Shown here: positions 44,320 through 52,561 of the stretch, piece by piece
How the letters are laid out: the number at the start of each line of letters is the position of its first letter
Position numbering within the stretch: position 1 is the stretch's first letter
Made by a program: the position numbers and the translations under genes
Assembly: GCA_015066665.1 (NCBI GenBank)
Contig: SVNX01000004.1
Coordinates: 1-64,000, forward strand
Direction of reading: 5' to 3'
From: Ruminococcus sp.
GTDB lineage: Bacteria > Bacillota > Clostridia > Oscillospirales > Ruminococcaceae
DNA: 64,000 bases
Notes under the pieces: generated by a model
Databases searched by the model: none
Seen by the model: the letters and a program-made list of their open reading frames with translations, nothing else
Told to the model about the DNA's origin: nothing

Positions 44320-45312
44320 TTACACTCCCTTCATGGTTTCTAAATGTGCAGAGATGGTTGAGATGATGCCGCCCTCCACGCAGTCCCTTGCCTGACGGAT
44401 GGCGTTGAAGAATGCTTTGCCGTCGGAGCTGCCGTGTGCCTTGATGACGGGGGCGGAAATGCCCATGAGCACGGCACCGCCGTGTTCTTTATAGTCCATG
44501 CGCTTACGGAGCGCTTTGATTCTCGGATAGATGAGCAGTGCGGAAATCTTGCCGGCACCGCTGAACATGTCGCCGATGTTGTCACGCATGAATGCACCCA
44601 TGCCCTCATAGAGCTTGAGTGCGATATTGCCCGAAAATCCGTCGGAAACAACGACATCGAAATTGCCCTCGGGCATTTCTCTTGCTTCGATGTTGCCGCA
44701 GAAATTGATGGGGGCCTTCTGCAGAAGCTCGTAAGCCTGCAGCTCCAGCTCACGGCCCTTGGTCTCCTCGGCACCGACATTGAGCAGACCCACACGGGGA
44801 TTTTTGATGCCCTTGACCTTCTCCATATAGACGCTGCCCATGATGGCAAACTGCACGATCATATCCGCACGGCAGTCGATGTTCGCACCGGCGTCCATGA
44901 GCATGAGCGGGCCTTTTTTTGTCGGGAGAATGGGGGCAAGTGCGGGACGCTTGATGCCCTTGATGCGCTTGTTGATGAAGGTGGCACCGGCCACGAGTCC
45001 GCCCGTGCTGCCCGCACAGACGATGGCATCGCCCTTGCCGTCACGCAGTGCCTGCAGTCCCACGGCCATGGAGGTGTTCTTGCCCTCCTTGAGGATGGTG
45101 GTGGGCTGGGCATGAATGTCAAACACCTCGGGCGCATGGAGGATCTCCATATCGCTGATCTGGATGCCGGCCTGCTGTGCGGCTTCGCGGATCCTGGTCT
45201 CATCGCCGGAAAGAACGATGTCCACGCCCAGCTCATCCTTAGCACGGCGGCTGCCCTGAAGCACAGCCAGAGGGGCGTTGTCACCGCCGAAGGCATCTAT
45301 GATAATTCGCAT
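44320..45312 (-). CDS. plsX: Phosphate acyltransferase PlsX
   Basis: PlsX converts acyl-ACP to acyl phosphate, starting phospholipid synthesis together with PlsY. The N-terminal IIIDAFGGDNAPLAVLQG and the GSTGGLVAGATF, FCGNIEAREMPEGNFDVVVSDGFSGN blocks are diagnostic. The start at 45312 follows AAAGGAG and gives the normal 330 residues. It is not accompanied by the fab genes often found around it. Confidence 0.95.
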   Translation of the reverse strand: MRIIIDAFGGDNAPLAVLQGSRRAKDELGVDIVLSGDETRIREAAQQAGIQISDMEILHAPEVFDIHAQPTTILKEGKNTSMAVGLQALRDGKGDAIVCAGSTGGLVAGATFINKRIKGIKRPALAPILPTKKGPLMLMDAGANIDCRADMIVQFAIMGSVYMEKVKGIKNPRVGLLNVGAEETKGRELELQAYELLQKAPINFCGNIEAREMPEGNFDVVVSDGFSGNIALKLYEGMGAFMRDNIGDMFSGAGKISALLIYPRIKALRKRMDYKEHGGAVLMGISAPVIKAHGSSDGKAFFNAIRQARDCVEGGIISTISAHLETMKGV

Positions 45313-45316
45313 ACGA

Positions 45317-46633
45317 TCACTCCTTTTCGAGTTCTGCAAGTGCTTTCTCAAGCACGGAAACGGCCTGCTCTGCGACTCTGAGATAACGCAGCTGCTTGTC
45401 CCGTACACGTTCCGTGAGCGGCGGGAGCAGACCCATATTGGCACCCATCGGCTGGAATTCGGCTGTACAGCCGCCGCTGACATAATCCGCAAGTGCACCC
45501 ATCATGGTGCCCTTCGGGAGGATGTACGGCATCTTCCCCTGCAAACGTCTTGCAAGGCTCTTGCCGGCGATGATGCCGCTGGCGGCGGATTCCATATAGC
45601 CTTCCACGCCCGTCATCTGACCGGCAAAGAAAAGATTTTCACTGCCGCGGAGGGAATAATCCGCATCCAGAAGACGGGGGCTGTCGAGGAAGAAATTGCG
45701 GTGCATCACGCCATAGCGCAGGAATTCGGCGTTCTGGAGTCCCGGAATCATGCCGAACACACGCTTCTGCTCACCGAATTTCAGATTCGTCTGGAAGCCC
45801 ACGAGATTGAACATGGTGCCTTCCTTATTCTCACGCCGCAGCTGCACGGCAGCATAGGGGCGTCTGTCCGTACGGGGATCCCGCAGTCCAACGGGCTTGA
45901 GGGGGCCGTAACGCAGGGTATCGATGCCGCGGGAAGCAAGCACCTCCACGGGCATGCAGCCCTCATACACACGGAATGCATCCTTGTCGTGCTCATGGAG
46001 CGGGGCCTTTTCGGCGTGGACAAGTGCCTCCCAGAATGCCTCATACTCCTCCTTGTTCATGGGGCAGTTGAGGTAATCGGCATCGCCTCTGTCATAGCGG
46101 GACTGGGCAAAGACGAGTGACTGGTCGAGGCTGTCCGCTGCCACAACGGGGGCGGCGGCATCGAAAAAGCTCAGACGGCTGCCGCAGAGCTGTTCGATCT
46201 GTGCAGCCAGTGCATCGGACGTCAGGGGGCCTGTGGCGATGACGGCATTGCGCTCGGGGAGAGCCGTCAGCTCCTCACGGATGACGGTGATAAGGGGATG
46301 CGATGTGATTTCCTGTGTGACCATGGCGGAGAACTGTTCTCTGTCCACAGCCAGTGCCCCGCCCGCTGCAACAGCGCAGGCCTTGGCACAGCGCACGAGC
46401 AGCGAACCCTGCATTTCCATCTCGGTCTTCAGAAGGCCGCCGGCGGAACCAAGGCGGGATGCCTTGAGCGAGTTCGAGCAGACCAGCTCCGCAAGTCCCT
46501 CGTGATGGTGTGCGGGGCTGTAGCGATGGGGCTTCATTTCATATAAAGTCACGGCGATGCCTGCACCTGCAAGCTGCCATGCGGCCTCACATCCGGCAAG
46601 GCCGCCGCCGATGACGATTGCATGTTCTGTCAT
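45317..46633 (-). CDS. trmFO: Folate-dependent tRNA m5U54 methyltransferase
   Basis: TrmFO methylates uridine 54 in the T loop of tRNAs, with methylenetetrahydrofolate and FAD. The FAD Rossmann motif IGGGLAGCEAAWQLA is at the start, and LAELVCSNSLKAS, VTGVEGYMESAASGI and the FQPMGANMGLLPPL C-terminal block are family hallmarks. The length (438 aa) fits. It overlaps the topA stop by one base. Confidence 0.96.
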   Translation of the reverse strand: MTEHAIVIGGGLAGCEAAWQLAGAGIAVTLYEMKPHRYSPAHHHEGLAELVCSNSLKASRLGSAGGLLKTEMEMQGSLLVRCAKACAVAAGGALAVDREQFSAMVTQEITSHPLITVIREELTALPERNAVIATGPLTSDALAAQIEQLCGSRLSFFDAAAPVVAADSLDQSLVFAQSRYDRGDADYLNCPMNKEEYEAFWEALVHAEKAPLHEHDKDAFRVYEGCMPVEVLASRGIDTLRYGPLKPVGLRDPRTDRRPYAAVQLRRENKEGTMFNLVGFQTNLKFGEQKRVFGMIPGLQNAEFLRYGVMHRNFFLDSPRLLDADYSLRGSENLFFAGQMTGVEGYMESAASGIIAGKSLARRLQGKMPYILPKGTMMGALADYVSGGCTAEFQPMGANMGLLPPLTERVRDKQLRYLRVAEQAVSVLEKALAELEKE

Positions 46634-48711
46634 TACTTCAGACTCCGTTCATAACCGCAATCCGGTTTTTCACATACCAGCTTGCCGGATTTGCCGCCCT
46701 TCTGGAACAGGGTGGACTTACACTGCGGGCAGGTCTCCTCGGTGGGGAGATTCCAGGTCATGAAGCTGCAGGCCGGATAGCCATTGCAGCCGTAGAAGCT
46801 TCTGCCGCGCTTGGATTTCTTGAGGACGATCTTCTCGCCGCACAGCGGACAGCTGCCGCCGGTTTCCTGCACGATCTTCTTGGTGTTGGTGCATTCGGGG
46901 AAGCCGGGACAGGCGATGAATTTACCGAAACGGCCGATCTTGATGACCATGGTGCGGCCGCATTTTTCACATACGACATCGGTCTCCTCGTCCGGGATCT
47001 TGACATGCTTGCCCTCCATGGCCTCCTCGGCCTGCGTGAGGGTCTTGGAGAAATCCTGATAGAAGGCATCGAGCGTGCTCACCCAGTCGGCAGTACCCTG
47101 CTCGACATTATCAAGGTCAGTTTCCATCTTCGCTGTGAAGGCCGCATCCACGATATGCTCAAAATGCTCCTTCATGAGCGTGGTGGTTACAACGCCCAGT
47201 GCAGTGGGCTTGAGCTGCTTGCCCTCTCTTTCCACATACATACGGGAAAGGATGGTGGTGATGGTGGGGGCATAGGTACTCGGACGGCCGATGCCGTTTT
47301 CTTCCAGTGCCTTGATGAGGGTCGCTTCGGAGTAGCGTGCGGGGGGCTGGGTGAAGTGCTGGTTGCCGTCGAGGCTGAGCACCTTGAGCACCTCCTGCAT
47401 GGAGAGGAGCGGGAGCATCTTCTGATTCTCCTCCTCGTTCTCGTTCTTCTCCTCATACAGCACCGTGAAGCCGTCGAACTGTACGGAATAGCCGGATGCC
47501 TTGAACAGACAGCCTGCCGCATCGATATCCACAGAAACGGTATCGAGCAGGGCGTTGGCCATCTGGCTGGCAATGAACCGCTCCCAGATGAGCTTGTAGA
47601 GCTTATACTGGTCACTTGTGAGGCTGCCCTTCACACGGTCGGGCGTGAGGTCGGGCATGGTCGGACGGATGGCTTCGTGCGCATCCTGTGCATTTTTCTT
47701 GGATTTGAACACACGGGGCTTGTCGGGGAGATAATTCTCACCGTAGGCACCACGGATATATTCAGCTGCGGCGGCCTGGGCATCGGCGGAGATACGCAGG
47801 CTGTCGGTTCTCATATAGGTGATCAGACCGACTGCGCCCATACCGTCGACATCGACACCTTCGTACAGCTCCTGTGCGGCCTTCATGGTACGCTTCGACT
47901 GGAAGCCCATACGCTTGGAGGCCTCCTGCTGGAGAGTGGATGTAATGAAGGGCGGAGCGGGCTGTTTCTTGGTCACACGCTTCTTGATGCCGGTCACGAC
48001 AAAGGAAGCATCCTCAAGACGATGCAGGAGCATCTGCGCCTGTGCTTCGTCGCCGATCTCGATCTTCTTGCCGTCGACAGCGGCGAGCTTTGCGGCAAAC
48101 TGTCTTGTGCTGTGTGCGGAACGGAGCTTTGCATCGATGCTCCAGTATTCCTTCGGCACAAAGGCATTGATCTCGTCCTCCCTGTCTACGATGAGGCGGA
48201 CAGCAACGGACTGTACACGGCCGGCGGACAGGCCCCGCTTGACCTTCTTCCAGAGGAAGGGGCTGAGCTTATAGCCTACGAGACGGTCGAGGATACGGCG
48301 TGCCTGCTGGGCATTGACGAGGTCAAGGTCAATCTTGTGGGGATTGGCCATGCCGTTCTGCACGCCGGTCTTTGTGATTTCGTTGAATGCCACACGGTTG
48401 TCGGCATTCATATCGAGTCCGAGCATCTGTGCCAGATGCCAGGAAATGGCTTCGCCCTCACGGTCCGGGTCAGTTGCGAGGTAAACGCAGTCGCTCTTCT
48501 TGGCTCGGCGCTTGAGGTCCTTGATGACCTCTTCCTTGCCCTTCATGTCGAGGTACTGCGGTACAAAGCCGTTTTCCACATCGACACCGAGCTTGGACTT
48601 GGGCAGGTCACGGATGTGACCCATGGAGGCAATGACTTCATAGCCACTGCCGAGATATTTCTGAATGGTCTTCGCCTTGGCAGGAGACTCCACGATGACT
48701 AAATTCGACAT
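46633..48711 (-). CDS. topA: DNA topoisomerase I
   Basis: A type IA enzyme that relaxes negative supercoils through a transient 5' phosphotyrosine. The Toprim domain (LVIVESPAKAKTIQKYLG and DPDREGEAISWHL) leads the protein; the active tyrosine is Y299 in ITYMRTDSL. Three C-terminal zinc-ribbon repeats (CEKC, CPLC and CPQC) follow. 692 aa is normal for Firmicutes. The start at 48711 has AAAGG about 10 bases upstream; a longer reading would add 25 residues overlapping this site. Confidence 0.97.
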   Translation of the reverse strand: MSNLVIVESPAKAKTIQKYLGSGYEVIASMGHIRDLPKSKLGVDVENGFVPQYLDMKGKEEVIKDLKRRAKKSDCVYLATDPDREGEAISWHLAQMLGLDMNADNRVAFNEITKTGVQNGMANPHKIDLDLVNAQQARRILDRLVGYKLSPFLWKKVKRGLSAGRVQSVAVRLIVDREDEINAFVPKEYWSIDAKLRSAHSTRQFAAKLAAVDGKKIEIGDEAQAQMLLHRLEDASFVVTGIKKRVTKKQPAPPFITSTLQQEASKRMGFQSKRTMKAAQELYEGVDVDGMGAVGLITYMRTDSLRISADAQAAAAEYIRGAYGENYLPDKPRVFKSKKNAQDAHEAIRPTMPDLTPDRVKGSLTSDQYKLYKLIWERFIASQMANALLDTVSVDIDAAGCLFKASGYSVQFDGFTVLYEEKNENEEENQKMLPLLSMQEVLKVLSLDGNQHFTQPPARYSEATLIKALEENGIGRPSTYAPTITTILSRMYVEREGKQLKPTALGVVTTTLMKEHFEHIVDAAFTAKMETDLDNVEQGTADWVSTLDAFYQDFSKTLTQAEEAMEGKHVKIPDEETDVVCEKCGRTMVIKIGRFGKFIACPGFPECTNTKKIVQETGGSCPLCGEKIVLKKSKRGRSFYGCNGYPACSFMTWNLPTEETCPQCKSTLFQKGGKSGKLVCEKPDCGYERSLK

Positions 48712-48745
48712 AAATCCATCGCCTTTCGGCGCACACTCCTTTCTC

Positions 48746-49978
48746 TTACTCCGCGTCTGCAAGAACGAAAATATCCCGTTCCGCATTTCGGATATGACCC
48801 GCCATTTCCAGCTCGATCATGAGCATGGAGGCTTCATCGAATGAAACATCCAGCGCATTGCACAGCGCATTCATGCTCATCGGGCCTTGCTGCAGCACTT
48901 CAAGCACCCGGCGGTGCAGTGCCGGCAGCTCCGGCGGGATCTCTTTCTTTCCCTGTGCCGCCGGCGGCTCCTCTGCCTCGGCATAGGGTGCGGGCGGTGT
49001 TTTCTTCCGGCTGTTTTTTCTGACGGGCTTTTCCTCAGCAAACAGCAGCGAATCCTGCGTACGGGAGGCATATTCCTCATCAAACAGCGTTAGTTTATGC
49101 GGGTACTGCAAATAATATGTGTACAGAATATCCAGATAATTGAAGGCCGGATATGCACCGTCACGCAGAAAATTGACCACTCCCGCATAACGGGCATCAA
49201 AAATATCGGCGGGCGGTACACAGAACACCTGCTTGCCCTGCTCACAGGCAAGATTGGCCGTAATGAGCGAGCCGCTCTTCACGGCGGCCTCGATCACAAG
49301 CACCGCCTCACTGATGCCGGAGAGGATCCGGTTGCGGGCGGGAAAGTGATGCGGGCGGGGCGGCGTACCGGGGAAATACTCGGACAGGAGCAGTCCGTTT
49401 TTGAGCATTTCGGCACGCAGGGCGGCATTTTCCTTCGGGTAATCATAATCCACACCGCAGCCCATCACACCAATGGTGGGCTTGCCTTCTGCAATCGCAG
49501 CACGGTGTGCAGCCGCATCGATGCCGACTGCCAGACCGCTGACGAGCACAAGGCTGCATTTGGCAAGGTCACGGCAGATCCAGTCCGCCACCTTTTTGCT
49601 GTAATCCGACGGCCGGCGTGTACCGACGACGGTCAGGAGCATATGATCCCGCAGCAGCGCAGGATTGCCCTTGTAGAACAGCACGATGGGCGGATTATAG
49701 ATATGCCGGAGTCTGTCCGGATACAAGGGGCTGTCCCAGGTCATGATTCCGATTCCGTTTTCTTCGCAGTAGGCCTCAATCTTCTCGCACAGGGACAGTT
49801 TTGTCCTGCTGAGATTCCGGCGTTCCTGCTCGGTAAGCAAACCGCAATCCGGATCATGCAGTGCATAGTACAATGCCTTGGGTGTATCAAATTGTTCGGC
49901 AAGTCCTCTTGTTCTCGGGTTGGCTGTACCCATCACAGCCGACAGCCACAGCCAGTATTTGGTCATATTCTGTTCCAT
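48746..49978 (-). CDS. dprA: DNA processing protein DprA
   Basis: DprA binds incoming single strands in natural transformation and loads RecA. The Rossmann-like core shows VVGTRRPSDYSKKVADW, SGLAVGIDAAAHRAAI and the SGSLITANLACEQGKQVFCVP block. A C-terminal winged helix (about 345-408) is joined by a Lys/Pro-rich linker. The ATG at 49978 has GGGGG 7-8 bases upstream. No other competence genes are in the window, so whether the cell is transformable is unclear. Confidence 0.93.
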   Translation of the reverse strand: MEQNMTKYWLWLSAVMGTANPRTRGLAEQFDTPKALYYALHDPDCGLLTEQERRNLSRTKLSLCEKIEAYCEENGIGIMTWDSPLYPDRLRHIYNPPIVLFYKGNPALLRDHMLLTVVGTRRPSDYSKKVADWICRDLAKCSLVLVSGLAVGIDAAAHRAAIAEGKPTIGVMGCGVDYDYPKENAALRAEMLKNGLLLSEYFPGTPPRPHHFPARNRILSGISEAVLVIEAAVKSGSLITANLACEQGKQVFCVPPADIFDARYAGVVNFLRDGAYPAFNYLDILYTYYLQYPHKLTLFDEEYASRTQDSLLFAEEKPVRKNSRKKTPPAPYAEAEEPPAAQGKKEIPPELPALHRRVLEVLQQGPMSMNALCNALDVSFDEASMLMIELEMAGHIRNAERDIFVLADAE

Positions 49979-50001
49979 CTCAAATCCCCCTTTGTTCCGT
50001 A

Positions 50002-50796
50002 CTATTTCATCATTTCCCACATACAGATGCCGGCGGCCATGGCAGCATTGAGAGATTCCGGTCCGCCCTGCATGGGGATGGTCATGGCGACCTCACAGCT
50101 GCGGATGATGTCCTCCGGCAAACCATTGCCCTCATTGCCGATCCAGACAGCACTGCCCGCACCGAGTGTGCATTCCGGCAGGGGCACGGCATCATGCGCC
50201 GGCACAGCGGCATAGGAGCGGATGGAGGCAGCCTTGAGCAGATTGAGCAGCGTCATCGCATCGGGCATCTCATAGACGGGCACACGCAGAACCGAGCCCA
50301 TGGTCGCACGGACGACCTTGGGACTGAACACCTCGCAGCTGCCGGCCGAGAGGACGGCATCGACGCCGAGGGCATCGGCCGTCCGCAGGATCATACCCAT
50401 ATTGCCGGGATCCTGGAGCTGGCAGAGAACGAGATAGCGGCCGTTCTGTGAGAGTATTTTTTCGAGTGCGGGACGCGCCGGACACGCACAGACGGCAAAG
50501 ATGCCCTGTGTGTGCTCAGTATCGGCAAGCTGCGCACCGATGGCATCGGAGAGGAGCAGGATCCTGCCCGTCTCCTGCATGGCATTTTGCAGGACATCGC
50601 CGTGCTTTTCCCACGCACTTTCCGTCACAAGGAGCTGATGGACACAGCCCGTTCGTGACAGGGCGTCGAGCGCAATGCGCAGTCCCTCCGCCACGAACAG
50701 CCCCTCTGTGCGGCGGGCTTTTTTCTGATCCCGCAGCCGCTTATAGTGCTTGACAGCGGGGTTATCCTTTGCCGTTATGACGATGTTCTCACGCAT
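50002..50796 (-). CDS. TrmH family RNA 2'-O-methyltransferase (264 aa)
   Basis: A SPOUT-fold methyltransferase that probably methylates a ribose in 23S rRNA or tRNA. An N-terminal substrate-binding domain (RRTEGLFVAEGLRIA) is followed by the SPOUT knot, with LCQLQDPGNMGMILRTADALG, GSVLRVPVYE, WIGNEGNGLP and IPMQGGPESLNAAMAAGI motifs. The start at 50796 has GGAGG 7-8 bases upstream. It follows the rplT terminator by 45 bases and has no obvious promoter, so it may be read from infC through leakage. Confidence 0.92.
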   Translation of the reverse strand: MRENIVITAKDNPAVKHYKRLRDQKKARRTEGLFVAEGLRIALDALSRTGCVHQLLVTESAWEKHGDVLQNAMQETGRILLLSDAIGAQLADTEHTQGIFAVCACPARPALEKILSQNGRYLVLCQLQDPGNMGMILRTADALGVDAVLSAGSCEVFSPKVVRATMGSVLRVPVYEMPDAMTLLNLLKAASIRSYAAVPAHDAVPLPECTLGAGSAVWIGNEGNGLPEDIIRSCEVAMTIPMQGGPESLNAAMAAGICMWEMMK

Positions 50797-50841
50797 GGCA
50801 GCCTCCGATTTTCCGGTTTTCCGATGTAGTTCATGTATAAC

Positions 50842-50877
50842 AAAACACGCTCTCACTGAAGAAAGAGCGTGTTTTTT
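50842..50877 (-). terminator. Terminator of infC-rpmI-rplT
   Basis: AAAACACGCTCT pairs with AGAGCGTGTTTT around a 10-base loop. The T-run on the minus strand is TTTTGTT, 7 bases past the rplT stop codon. Some read-through into the methyltransferase gene is likely because no other promoter is seen there. Confidence 0.88.
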
Positions 50878-50883
50878 CTGAAA

Positions 50884-51237
50884 TTAAAGAGCAGCCTTTG
50901 CCTTCTCTGCGATTGCTGCAAAACCCTCTGCATCGTGGATTGCAATTTCAGAGAGCATCTTTCTGTTGAGAGTGATGCCAGCCTTCTTGCAGCCGTTCAT
51001 GAATGTGGAGTAGTTCATGCCATTCATCTTAGCAGCTGCGGAGATTCTGGTGATCCAGAGCTGTCTGAAGTTTCTCTTCTTCTGCTTTCTGCCGATGTAA
51101 GCATACTGACCGGACTTCATTACGGCCTGCTTAGCCATCTTAAAATGCTTGCTCTTGGCGCCAAAGTAGCCCTTAGCCAGCTTCAGAGTTTTATTTCTTC
51201 TCTTACGAGTCATCATTGCACCCTTAATACGTGCCAT
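50884..51237 (-). CDS. rplT: 50S ribosomal protein L20
   Basis: An early-assembling large-subunit protein that in Firmicutes also represses its own operon by binding the infC leader. The basic N-terminal tail ([23 protein letters not shown]) and the conserved [15 protein letters not shown] block are intact; 117 aa is normal. The start at 51237 follows GGAGG. A 100-base spacer with three hairpins separates it from rpmI. Confidence 0.97.
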   Translation of the reverse strand: MARIKGAMMTRKRRNKTLKLAKGYFGAKSKHFKMAKQAVMKSGQYAYIGRKQKKRNFRQLWITRISAAAKMNGMNYSTFMNGCKKAGITLNRKMLSEIAIHDAEGFAAIAEKAKAAL

Positions 51238-51269
51238 TGTCATCTACCTCCGTATAATTTTTCGTTTTA

Positions 51270-51331
51270 TGCACAGCTGTGCATGCGTTCAGATTCTTGT
51301 AATCCGGCAAGCCGGATCCTGTCTGCACAGG
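51270..51331 (-). promoter_or_regulatory. Three-hairpin spacer between rpmI and rplT
   Basis: The gap holds a perfect 14-bp palindrome (51270-51283), a perfect 7-bp stem with a two-base loop (51302-51317, ATCCGGC with GCCGGAT) and a 5-bp stem (51318-51331, CCTGT with ACAGG). No T-run accompanies them. They may mark an RNase cleavage site or a second L20-binding site; both readings are inference. Confidence 0.45.
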
Positions 51332-51337
51332 CAGGAC

Positions 51338-51541
51338 TTACATGTAGGGAACGAGCTTCTTGATTGTCGGTGCGTTTGTCACATCGGCAACGCCTGCGCC
51401 TCTTGCAATTCTCTTGCGCTTTGTGTCCTTCTGTGTCAGTCTGTGACGCTTGTTGGTGTGCTGATACTTCACCTTACCGCTTGCTGTGAGCTTGAAACGC
51501 TTCTTTGCACCGGAATGAGTTTTTACTTTCACCTTTGCCAT
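51338..51541 (-). CDS. rpmI: 50S ribosomal protein L35
   Basis: A short basic protein of the large subunit, beginning [16 protein letters not shown] and containing the NKRHRL block typical of L35. 67 aa is close to the usual length. AAGGAGG lies 8 bases upstream of the ATG. It is the middle gene of infC-rpmI-rplT. Confidence 0.96.
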   Translation of the reverse strand: MAKVKVKTHSGAKKRFKLTASGKVKYQHTNKRHRLTQKDTKRKRIARGAGVADVTNAPTIKKLVPYM

Positions 51542-51558
51542 GAGTAGTTCCTCCTTTT

Positions 51559-52077
51559 TTACTTGGATGCCTTAGGGGATACGAACATTACAATGCTGCG
51601 CCCTTCCATCTTCGGCGGCTTTTCCACCGTACCGACTTCGGCACATGCCTCCTTGAAACGAACCAGCAGTTCCTCACCCAGCTGCGGATGAGCGATGGCA
51701 CGCTTACGGAAACGAACAGAAACCTTCAGCTTATCGCCGGCGCTCAGGAACTTGATGGCCTGATTCACCTTGGTCTCAAAGTCGTGTGTATCGATCGCAG
51801 AGAACATTCTGATCTCCTTGATGGCCACAACCTTCTGATTCTTTCTGGCTTCCTTCTCACGCTTCTGCTGTTCAAAGCAGTACTTGCCGTAATCAAGAAT
51901 ACGGCACACCGGCGGCTTCGCCTGCGGTGCGATCTTTACCAGATCAAGATTCTTTTCAAACGCGATCTTCTGTGCATCTCTTGCTGACATTACGCCCAGC
52001 TTTGTGCCGTCGGCGTCGATGACAAGAATTTCCTTGTCCCTGATCATTTCATTGATCTGCATGTCCTTATTACTTAT
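51559..52077 (-). CDS. infC: Translation initiation factor IF-3, probable AUA start
   Basis: IF-3 binds the 30S subunit and checks start codon pairing. The protein has the family N-domain ([23 protein letters not shown]) and C-domain ([18 protein letters not shown]), 172 aa. The best ribosome binding site, GGGGGTG, stands 6 bases before an ATA codon at 52077, giving the protein start [11 protein letters not shown] rare start codon is known for infC in many bacteria and lets IF-3 repress itself. The alternatives, TTG at 52092 (inside the binding site) and ATG at 52062 (no site, short N-terminus), are weaker. Confidence 0.92.
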   Translation of the reverse strand: MSNKDMQINEMIRDKEILVIDADGTKLGVMSARDAQKIAFEKNLDLVKIAPQAKPPVCRILDYGKYCFEQQKREKEARKNQKVVAIKEIRMFSAIDTHDFETKVNQAIKFLSAGDKLKVSVRFRKRAIAHPQLGEELLVRFKEACAEVGTVEKPPKMEGRSIVMFVSPKASK

Positions 52078-52262
52078 TGCGGGCACCCCCAAGCATTAAA
52101 ATTTAAAACAAAAATGAGTGCTGACACATGCCTGCACTCACCATACATCGGACACGCACACGAACATCCTCTGTCCATCTGCACTCCTGACATATTGACC
52201 GTTTCGGCAATCGGTATAACCGGGTCAAACGGTGAGCCACAACTGTGTCTGCTTTGTTTTCG
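52078..52262 (-). promoter_or_regulatory. L20-type leader with attenuator before infC
   Basis: The transcript starts near 52262 and runs 185 bases before infC. Near its end TGAGTGC pairs with GCACTCA (52115-52121 with 52134-52140), followed by ATTTTTGTTTT on the minus strand, an intrinsic terminator before the gene. Upstream sequences can form further pairings, for example GGTTATACC. Position, length and terminator fit the L20-controlled leader of Firmicutes infC operons. A primary consensus match could not be tested. Confidence 0.75.
52104..52140 (-). terminator. Attenuator terminator in the infC leader
   Basis: A 7-bp stem with a 12-base loop, followed by T-rich sequence, lies about 30 bases before the infC binding site. 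It would stop transcription when L20 is in excess. Confidence 0.8.
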
Positions 52263-52268
52263 TATGTT

Positions 52269-52297
52269 ATTATACACCATGTTCCCTGTTTTGTCAA
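52269..52297 (-). promoter_or_regulatory. Perfect consensus promoter of infC-rpmI-rplT
   Basis: TTGACA (52292-52297), 17 bases, TATAAT (52269-52274), read leftward. Confidence 0.88.
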
Positions 52298-52464
52298 GTG
52301 TTTTTTCAAAAATTCTGAAAAAACTTTTTTCGGCGGGAAACCATGTTGTTTTACAATGCGGAATATCACGCCTGCATTTTCCAGAATATTTGAAAAAACT
52401 GTTTCGCTTCCTGAAACTTTTTAAGATTGGGTATAGTATTTGTGCGAAATGTTGGTTTTGCCTC
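52298..52464. other. Gap between divergent promoters, nothing recognised
   Basis: This AT-rich stretch between the infC and phoH promoters has no gene, strong hairpin or repeat that I can support. Runs of T and A (for example near 52300-52330) could act as an upstream promoter element for infC. Confidence 0.5.
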
Positions 52465-52494
52465 TTGCAATTTGCCTGTATGATATGCTATAAT
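52465..52494 (+). promoter_or_regulatory. Promoter of the phoH operon
   Basis: TTGCAA (52465-52470), 18 bases, TATAAT (52489-52494), 67 bases before the phoH start codon. Confidence 0.7.
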
Positions 52495-52561
52495 ATATGG
52501 TAAGCAGCTGTGCCCTCTCCACTACGCAGCTGCGGATTCAACAATCATTGAAGGAGCGCGC

